A DNA stretch of 64,000 nt from Paroedura picta. Taxonomy: Eukaryota; Chordata; Lepidosauria; Squamata; Gekkonidae. Of this stretch, positions 34,001 to 64,000 are shown piece after piece. The stretch covers positions 9,035,501-9,099,500 of the forward strand of contig NC_135373.1 of NCBI RefSeq assembly GCF_049243985.1, read 5' to 3'. The notes beneath the pieces are model-generated. The model was not told where the DNA came from and made no database searches. It saw nothing but the letters and a program-made list of their open reading frames with translations. A program made the position numbers and the translations under genes. The stretch's first letter is position 1. Every line of letters starts with the position of its first letter.

Positions 34001-36493
34001 AGGCCACGCTGAACGGAGACAGAGGAAGGAACCTTCAGTTTGTATTCCGACTCCTGGCTGAGCAAACCTGTCGGAGAGAGAAGACAGGCGTTAGCTGGCA
34101 TGAGGCAGAGGGGTGGTGAAGCTCTGTTTTGCTTTGGCCCTTCTACAGGTAGAACTGTACTTTAGAGCAGAGGTAGTCAACCAGTGGTCCTCCATATGTT
34201 CATGGACTACGTCCCATGAGCCCCTGCCAGCGTTTGCCTGCCAGCGTATTCCATCCCTCCGGGGCAAGAGAGAACAACTCTGCTCCATCCTCTACATGGC
34301 AGCCTTTTAAATACTTGAAGATGGTTATCAGATCCCCTCTCAGTAGTCTCCTCTCCAGAGTTTGAGGCATAGCTAGTTGAGTCCTTTTGATATTGCTAGT
34401 TCTTCTTCTGGAAGAATCACAAGAGTTGATTAGACCTTAACCAGTTTAACCAGGCCTGCAAGATGCAGCTGTCCCACCAGACCTATAGTCGAGGCCCTGA
34501 TCAAGGAATATTGACCTCACTGCTGTGCTAGAGTGAAGATCTGCCCTCTGCCCAGCTTAAATTAGTTTACTGCAGCTGTTATATAATATTATAGGTATGT
34601 TTGTGATTTTATTGTACCATTTTATACTGATAGATTGTCTATTTTGTGCTGTTAGCTGCCTGGAGCTTTTTAGTAGTCAAGTCAGATTTTATTGCATGTA
34701 GCCATAGGCCATTGCAATACAAAAGGAAAATATAAAAGGATTTAAAACATTTCAAATCAGTAATAAAAAGAATGTGCAATCTCAGACAGCAATCACTTAA
34801 CATCATAAAAACATTTCCAGACTACATATGTCCACCTATCCTATAGCTCCTCTGGGTACTTGCTCTCTACAGCACCACTCTGGCCCTTCTTTGCTGCAAG
34901 GGCAAATAATGACATTTTGTTAGAAACAAATGAATTAGTATCTGCTAACAAAAACACAGCCTCTTGTGGTGCAGAGTGGTAAGGCAGCCGTCTGAAAGCT
35001 CTGCCCATGAGGCTGGGAGTTCGATCCCAGCAGCCGGCTCAAGGTTGACTCAGCCTTCCATCCTTCTGAGGTCGGTAAAATGAGTACCCAGCTTGCTGGG
35101 GGGTAAACGGTAATGACTGGGGAAGGCACTGGCAAACCACCCCGTATTGAGTCTGCCATGAAAACGCTGGAGGGCGTCACCCCAAGGGTCAGACATGACT
35201 CGGTGCTTGCACAGGGGATACCTTTACCTTTTACGTTTAACAAAAACACAAGTTTTTCCTGGTCGGATTTATCATTTAGCCCATCTAGTAGGAGCTTTTT
35301 AGTAAGGGCAGGCTACAAAAATAAACATTTACAGTATTTGCTGGCGTATAAGACTACTTTTCTCCCCTGAAAAACATGCCTCCAAATGGGGGGGTCGTCC
35401 TATATGCCGGGTGCACTTCAGTTGGGATAGACTTAGCTGCCCATAATGGCCCATAGTACTGTAATGTAATGTAACAAACTCTATATTTTGAGTGGAAATG
35501 TTGGGGGATCGTCTTATACGCCCAGTCGTCTTATATGCCGGCAAATACGGTATTTATAAGAAACTGCAGTCCATGGGATGGGAGTGGGGAATCAGGAGAG
35601 GTAACTTCCTAGAAGGTTCCAGTAAGAACATGTCCTGATTGGATTGTCATCATCACCTGATACCAGCTGGCCAAAAAACTATAATTGGACTAAGGACCTG
35701 GAGGGGGAAAAAAAGCCATATTGGATTCTCATGAACTAAAAGCCTGGATATGCTTATATTGAAACAGACAGCAACGTAGAGGATGCAAGCTACGGACTTT
35801 GACTTTGGGACTTTATAGTGCACCATCTAATGCAGGTTTCAAATGTGTTAGATAGTTAAGCTAGGGTTTTTTTTTCTTTTGCTGTATGATTTTAGAGTTG
35901 TGTGCCGCCTAGAAATAAATCTATTTCTGAAAATTATTCAAAAATCTTCATATATTTTTACAAGGATTGTTTTCTTGTGTGTACTGGTTCTGAGAACCCA
36001 TAGGGGTTCAGGTTCAAACTCCTTGATCAACCAACAAGATACAGAGCCCAAGGCCTTCCCTGACATTAGTCTCAAGCACTGGCTTTCAGGGTTTTACTGT
36101 CTCTGATTATGGAGGGCCTCCTTTTAAACCCCATCTACCTCTACTGACAGTGAATGTCACCAATGAATTATTCACTAAACGAAAAAGCACTTCCTTTTGT
36201 CTATCCTGAATTTATCACCCACATACCTCATTGGGTTCCTCTGATTTCTCACATCACAGGAGAACAAGTGTTCTATGCACCATGTGCAATTTTAGAAACC
36301 TCTATCATGTCCCTCTCCACAACTTGCTGTTTTTATATAATTTCCCCCCAGAATTTTCTCATCTCTGCACCTCACACCTACCTTTGAAAAGACAGGCAAA
36401 GATCAAGACTGTCAGAGCTGCTGAGGAAGAGGCTGAATTCTGTATCTTCCAGGGGGGATCTATGAGCAGCTGGCTTCTCCTGCTCCCAAGCAT
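27976..36493 (-). CDS. Siglec-like gene 1, activating-type receptor
   Basis: Six minus-strand exons: 36493-36382 (signal), 34067-33642 (V-set), 30346-30044 (C2), 28712-28659 (stalk), 28282-28219 (membrane) and 28054-27976 (membrane end, tail, stop). They total 1038 nt, 345 residues, with consistent phases. The V-set shows GLCVHIPCSF, GYWFKK, TTNDKR, GRFRLMGE, CSFSILDA, and YYFRFE with the sialic-acid-binding Arg at about residue 153. The C2 domain has CLAPGPC and LTCRVWYP. The membrane region is FFFTSVTLFLIVLYLF, Lys-320, LVFCFLLFLSIFWLF, then a tail of about 10 residues without Tyr. So there is no ITIM and a charged membrane residue, the layout of DAP12-coupled Siglecs. Two Ig domains plus stalk match the CD33 layout. 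The start is uncertain: the codon matching the paralogue's ATG is ATA, but an in-frame ATG lies ten codons upstream. GC donor after the V-set exon, as in gene 2. Orthology to any one mammalian Siglec cannot be judged here. Confidence 0.85.
28219..28282 (-). CDS. Siglec-like gene 1, exon 5 (membrane)
   Basis: 64 nt between TTCTCATTACAG and GTAAGTAC. Encodes AGPKEFFFTSVTLFLIVLYL and F, leaving AA of the split lysine codon. Confidence 0.8.
28659..28712 (-). CDS. Siglec-like gene 1, exon 4 (stalk)
   Basis: 54 nt, phase 1 to 1, between TTTCTGTTTCAG and GTGAGATG. Encodes DLSDSGKTMMANVPHWHL. Same length, phase and position as the gene 2 stalk exon, but the protein has diverged and lost the glycosylation site. 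Confidence 0.75.
29323..29900 (-). mobile_element. two antisense tRNA-derived SINE copies, one hosting a hAT MITE
   Basis: A partial copy (29323-29460) is followed by a near-complete one (29463-29731 and 29876-29885). The second is split near its tRNA head by the MITE at 29732-29867. Confidence 0.85.
29732..29867. mobile_element. palindromic hAT MITE nested in a SINE
   Basis: CAGGGGTAGTCAAACTGCGG ends and the perfect 8-bp duplication CACTACAC, taken from the SINE sequence itself. Confidence 0.95.
30044..30346 (-). CDS. Siglec-like gene 1, exon 3 (C2-set Ig)
   Basis: 303 nt, phase 1 to 1, acceptor ACTTTGCTCAG, donor GTGAGTAG. Encodes a C2 domain with VFTCLAPGPC, ILWTT, NGSWTYGSDLVFTP and LTCRVWYP. 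One codon longer than in gene 2. Confidence 0.9.
30599..30945 (-). mobile_element. tRNA-derived squamate SINE, antisense, with (AAG)n/(CAG)n tail
   Basis: An impure AAG/CAG tail (30599-30684) is followed by GTTGGTTCTTATATGCCGCT and an essentially full body to AACTGGCTCTC. Confidence 0.9.
30950..31136 (+). mobile_element. L2-type 3' end with (CAGT)n tail
   Basis: TTTTGTAACCTGCCACAAGC then GGAGTGGTGGGCAATAAGTC, closing in about twelve CAGT units (31085-31136). Confidence 0.65.
31380..31565 (+). mobile_element. Helitron 3' end
   Basis: GC-rich body ending in a 10-bp stem hairpin (GCCCGCTGTA 31528-31537 with TACAGCGGGC 31545-31554), then seven bases, CTAG and a host T. This is the Helitron 3' architecture. 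The 5' TC end was not located, so the left border is approximate. Confidence 0.65.
31832..32190 (+). mobile_element. tRNA-derived squamate SINE with repeated 3' half
   Basis: Full copy (GGTGTAGTGGTTAAGAGTGC to AACCAACTCTTCTTC) followed by a second 3' half ending AACCAATTATCTTCTTCT. Confidence 0.85.
32325..32515 (+). mobile_element. CR1 LINE 3' end
   Basis: TGGAATGGGTTGCCTAAGGA, then GGTTGGACAAGATGGCC, CTTCCAACTCTATGGTTCTA and TGATTCTA, the standard CR1 3' terminus. Confidence 0.9.
32552..32984. mobile_element. non-autonomous hAT (CAGTGATCCCCAACC family), nested in CR1
   Basis: 433 bp with GGTTGGGGACCACTG at the right end and the perfect 8-bp duplication CTATAGGC on both sides. The flanks (GAGTTGAGAGGGGCC and GGCCATCTAGTCCAATCC) are an antisense CR1 fragment that it split. 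Confidence 0.95.
33040..33232 (+). repeat. interspersed repeat of unknown family (AAAGCTTATCCC type)
   Basis: GCATGCACACAAAAGCTTAT, GAATAAAACTTCGTTG and AAAGGGGCCACTGGGCTC; a second copy lies at 59090-59220. Confidence 0.6.
33642..34067 (-). CDS. Siglec-like gene 1, exon 2 (V-set Ig)
   Basis: 426 nt, phase 1 to 1. Acceptor TCTCTCTCCGACAG. The donor reads GTGAAAG then GCAAGGCT, a GC-AG intron as in the paralogue. Carries GLCVHIPC, GYWF and YYFRFE, that is, the essential sialic-acid arginine. Confidence 0.9.
34175..34240. mobile_element. hAT MITE, single arm
   Basis: Left arm only of the CAGGGGTAGTCAA family (AGAGGTAGTCAACCAGTGGT to CATGAGCCCCTGCCAGCG); joined to a CR1 fragment on its right. 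Confidence 0.75.
34245..34375 (-). mobile_element. CR1 LINE 3' UTR fragment
   Basis: GGGGCAAGAGAGAACAACTC and CTACATGGCAGCCTTTTAAA match the longer antisense CR1 copy at 47690-48135. Confidence 0.8.
34430..34680 (+). mobile_element. L2 LINE 3' end
   Basis: CAGGCCTGCAAGATGCAGCT and GAGGCCCTGATCAAGGAATA correspond to the L2 segment seen in antisense at 7140-7790 and 37745. Confidence 0.65.
34959..35237 (+). mobile_element. Sauria SINE, full length
   Basis: tRNA-like head with A box (TGGTGCAGAGTGGTAAGG) and B box (GAGTTCGATCCC), central domain, then a 3' end like Bov-B LINE and tail ACCTTTACCTTT. Perfect 13-bp target duplication TAACAAAAACACA. Sauria SINEs are confined to squamates, which is the best single pointer to the host. 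Confidence 0.95.
35330..35552. mobile_element. MITE with TATTTGCCGGCGTATAAGAC ends
   Basis: TACAGTATTTGCTGGCGTAT at the left, GCCGGCAAATACGGTA at the right. Reverse orientation relative to 27013 and 45593. Confidence 0.8.
36382..36493 (-). CDS. Siglec-like gene 1, exon 1 (signal peptide)
   Basis: Donor AAAG then GTAGGTGT. The hydrophobic stretch SSSAALTVLIFACLFK matches the gene 2 signal exon. The ATG that aligns with gene 2 is ATA here; I start at the next upstream in-frame ATG (36493), giving a longer, basic N-terminus MLGSRRSQLLID. Confidence 0.65.
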
Positions 36494-36639
36494 CTTCTTG
36501 AAACCACAAGAAGTTTCTTTCTTGGGCAGAAACACTATAGTGGAGAAAATAAGTGAAGAAGTCCCAGTTCAATCTCACATCTGTTTAGAAACTGGTTGAA
36601 TGTAGGAGGGTGACCATCTTTCGTCTTAGGGTACATCCA

Positions 36640-36868
36640 GGTAGGGTTGCCAGCTCTAAATTGGGAAATAGCTGGAGACTTTGAGGATCGAGCTGAAAGT
36701 GGCCAGGATTTTGGGAGGGGAGAGACCTCAGAGGACTATAATGCTATAGAGTCTACCCTGCAAAGCAGCCATTTTCTCCAAGGTAACTGATCTCTTTAAT
36801 CTGGAGATGAGCTATAATTCCAAGGAATCCTCAAGCCCCACCTGGAGGCCAGCATCCCTGCGTCTATA
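36640..36868. repeat. interspersed repeat, CCTCCAGGTGGG-type
   Basis: From GGTTGCCAGCTCTAAATTGG to CCCCACCTGGAGGCCAGCAT; the most complete copy of the family in the window. Confidence 0.6.
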
Positions 36869-37489
36869 TAAGTATACTGTTAAGGTTAAACCTGGCATGG
36901 GGTTTATGTCATCCATCAGAAATTGCTCATTCTTCTGAACTGCTAGTAGAGTTGATCAGACTTCAAAATGCACACAGGCTATAATTGCTACGTGGCTGAT
37001 TTGAATCACAGCATTTTAAAATGTCTGTAAAATGCCATCATCATCCTTGAGTTGTACACGAGGACACAATCATGTTTGCTTTGGCTCTTCTATGGCTAAT
37101 TTAAGTAGAAGCTCTCTTGAGTTGATCTTCCATGACAAAAAGGTATAGAGACACAATTTACCTGCCCCAGGGTGCTATGCTTTTGGGAAGTGGGTCTTTT
37201 TCTTGCCACTGTGGTGCATTCACACACCTATCAGGGTCCCTGCGGCTTTTCTATTATCTTTCCCACACTTGCTTTGTTGCAAAGCTTTGGGAAAGGCTGT
37301 TGTAAATCCTGATAGATCATGTTAATGCTTTATTTATTGATGACCTTATTTACATCCACCTTTCTGACTGAAAAGCAGATTACATAGCATAAGTCAAATG
37401 AAATCAACATGATGGCTCATCCAGTAAATAGGGCAATACGGTTTGGATCAAGAACATTTGGTCATTTGGATCAAGAACATTTGGTTATT

Positions 37490-37830
37490 AAAAGGGTGCC
37501 ATATGGAGCAGAATTGTTCTCTCTTGCCCCAGAGGGACAGACCGTAACCAATGAATTAACCAAATTAATTCAAAAGAAATTCCGTCTAAACCTCAGGAAG
37601 AAGTTCCTGACAGTTAGAGTGGTTTCTCAGTGGAACAGGCTTCCTTGGGAGGTGGTGGATTCTCCATCTTTGGAAAATTTTAAACAGTGGCTAGACAGCC
37701 TTGGTGGGCATATCTGGGGAGGCTCTTTGAGGGCCCAGTAGTTGTTGTCAAATCAACTGGCCTCAACCAAATGCCTAGTGGAAGAGCTCCATTTTGCAGG
37801 CCCTGCAAAATTAGTGAAAAGGTTGCTCCC
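37490..37830 (+). mobile_element. CR1 LINE 3' fragment, then antisense L2 fragment
   Basis: 37530-37710 encodes IQKKFRLNLRKKFLTVRVVS and QWNRLPWEVVDSP, identical in type to the antisense CR1 copy at 47719-47964. From 37745 an antisense L2 piece follows (TGGAAGAGCTCCATTTTGCA). Confidence 0.8.
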
Positions 37831-38478
37831 CTAATAGGAATGATTGATGCTATGGCCTCACACTCTCACTGGACCAAATGGTATTTTCCTCTAAATTTAA
37901 CTAACCATGGCTAGTAAATGTACAGGCTCTTACTTGGGAGTAAGTCCCATTGACTTCGGTGAGACCGATTGCTGAATTCATAGGCGCAAGTTGCAGAAAT
38001 ACTATTTAGTGAATATTAAACAATCTTAGTTATTTAAAGTATGTAAAAGTGTGCCTTTTCCCCAGGCATCTAGGACTCAGAGTTGTTGAAAGGTAAAACT
38101 GTTTACGGAAAAATAAAACTCAAAGTAAATACAAATATAAATAAAATAAATATAACAATTTATCTGCAAAAAAAATTCCCCCCACCTCAGTAAGAATCTA
38201 ATTACAATGCAGAGGCAGTGTTTAACTTAATTTTAATACCTAAATTAACTGTATTGGATTGCCATTTATTGAATATTGCAACATTTAGTGTAACTATTTT
38301 TAATTTAATCTTTCCTTCCCTGAGCTAACAAAGGAAGGGCAAAATGTAAGAATAAAAGTATTATTAATAACATAATTGTATATAAATTGTATATACCCAA
38401 TAATGAAAGCAAAATCATTGTATAACATATATGAATATGTATTTTTTCAAGATTATATATAATTTAAACCTTGTATAA

Positions 38479-38503
38479 GCCTAATTTTATTCTTATATTC
38501 TTT

Positions 38504-38579
<76 letters not shown>

Positions 38580-38607
38580 AGAATATATGAATAAAATTAG
38601 GCTTCTG
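38479..38607. repeat. palindrome with (TG)n(TA)n(CA)n core
   Basis: Left arm GCCTAATTTTATTCTTATAT and right arm ATATATGAATAAAATTAGGC are inverted copies around a (GT)n-(AT)n-(AC)n core that is itself self-complementary. The hairpin spans about 125 bp. Confidence 0.9.
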
Positions 38608-38699
38608 AAAAGCAACCTTTTATTTATGCATTTGCAGCAACAAAACTCCTTTCGTCATCTCCTCTACCGGCTTTCCTCATCCAACCTACAAGGACACGA

Positions 38700-63568
<24,869 letters not shown>

Positions 63569-64000
63569 GTGAGTTGGGTACGGCTTCCCTCCTTGCAGTC
63601 AACCTAGAAGGCAGCTATTTGGGAGGGGGGGGGGTGACTCTTCCAAGCCCAGTCTGTCCCTCCTGCTCTCTTTACCAGGCTTTGGCTGCCCCAGTTCATC
63701 TGTGGGGAGGGGAAAGCCGCGAGAGTAGAGGAGCCGACCCCAAAGGCTTCCCTAGAGTGTTCGGTGAACGGGGAAGCCATGCCCATCAGTGTTAGTGCCG
63801 GAGTGGCTGAATGTAAAGACATGGATGCAGGCAGGGAGGGTTGTCTCCGGACCTAGAAGCTCTGGCATGGGGGGTTGGGGGTGTGTGTGGCAGATTCCTA
63901 CCCTGGTCAGTCGGCTCTTTGGTTGCCCTGAGGGTCAGCAACCTTGTAGGCCTTTGAAAAATGGAAATGAAAGAGTCATCTTTTGGAATATTAGAGGGAT

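Overview
The window looks like a squamate reptile genome, possibly a gecko although that part is a guess. The main evidence is the repeat content: Sauria-type SINEs whose 3' ends resemble Bov-B, a second abundant tRNA-derived SINE, L2 and CR1 LINE 3' ends, several hAT families with clean 8-bp target duplications, and Helitron 3' ends. The genes are vertebrate, with long introns full of repeats.

Layout. 1-1550 is AT-rich and ends in a poly(A) run like a LINE tail. 1553-3702 is a tandem array of eight units (264-271 bp); every unit carries the same exon-like block with an acceptor, an open frame and a donor. 4476-6734 (+) holds the last four exons of a gene I do not recognise; their splice phases join perfectly. 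6740-10840 is repeat-derived, with L2 LINE remnants. 10905-22047 (-) and 27976-36493 (-) are two tandem paralogous Siglec (CD33-related) genes. Each has a signal exon, V-set exon, C2 exon, 54-nt stalk exon, 64-nt membrane exon and short tail exon. 39319 to beyond the right edge (+) is PPP2R1A, with 14 exons present and only the last few codons outside. A CpG-rich promoter with CRE, RFX X-box and CCAAT motifs precedes it.

Function. Both Siglec-like proteins keep the V-set arginine that binds sialic acid (YYFR), have a lysine in the middle of the membrane segment, and have short tails without an ITIM. This predicts activating receptors that signal through a DAP12-type adaptor, as with mammalian Siglec-14, -15 and -16. 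Both also use a GC rather than GT splice donor after the V-set exon. PPP2R1A encodes the HEAT-repeat scaffold of protein phosphatase 2A. SIGLEC genes and PPP2R1A also lie near each other on human 19q13.4, so the neighbourhood appears to be ancient.

The most unusual items are the tandem exon-like array with its downstream unknown gene, the pair of lysine-bearing Siglecs with GC donors, a near-perfect 35-bp intronic hairpin at 60903-60980, and a Sauria SINE carrying both a hAT insertion and a 63-bp inverted copy of DNA from 1.1 kb away.
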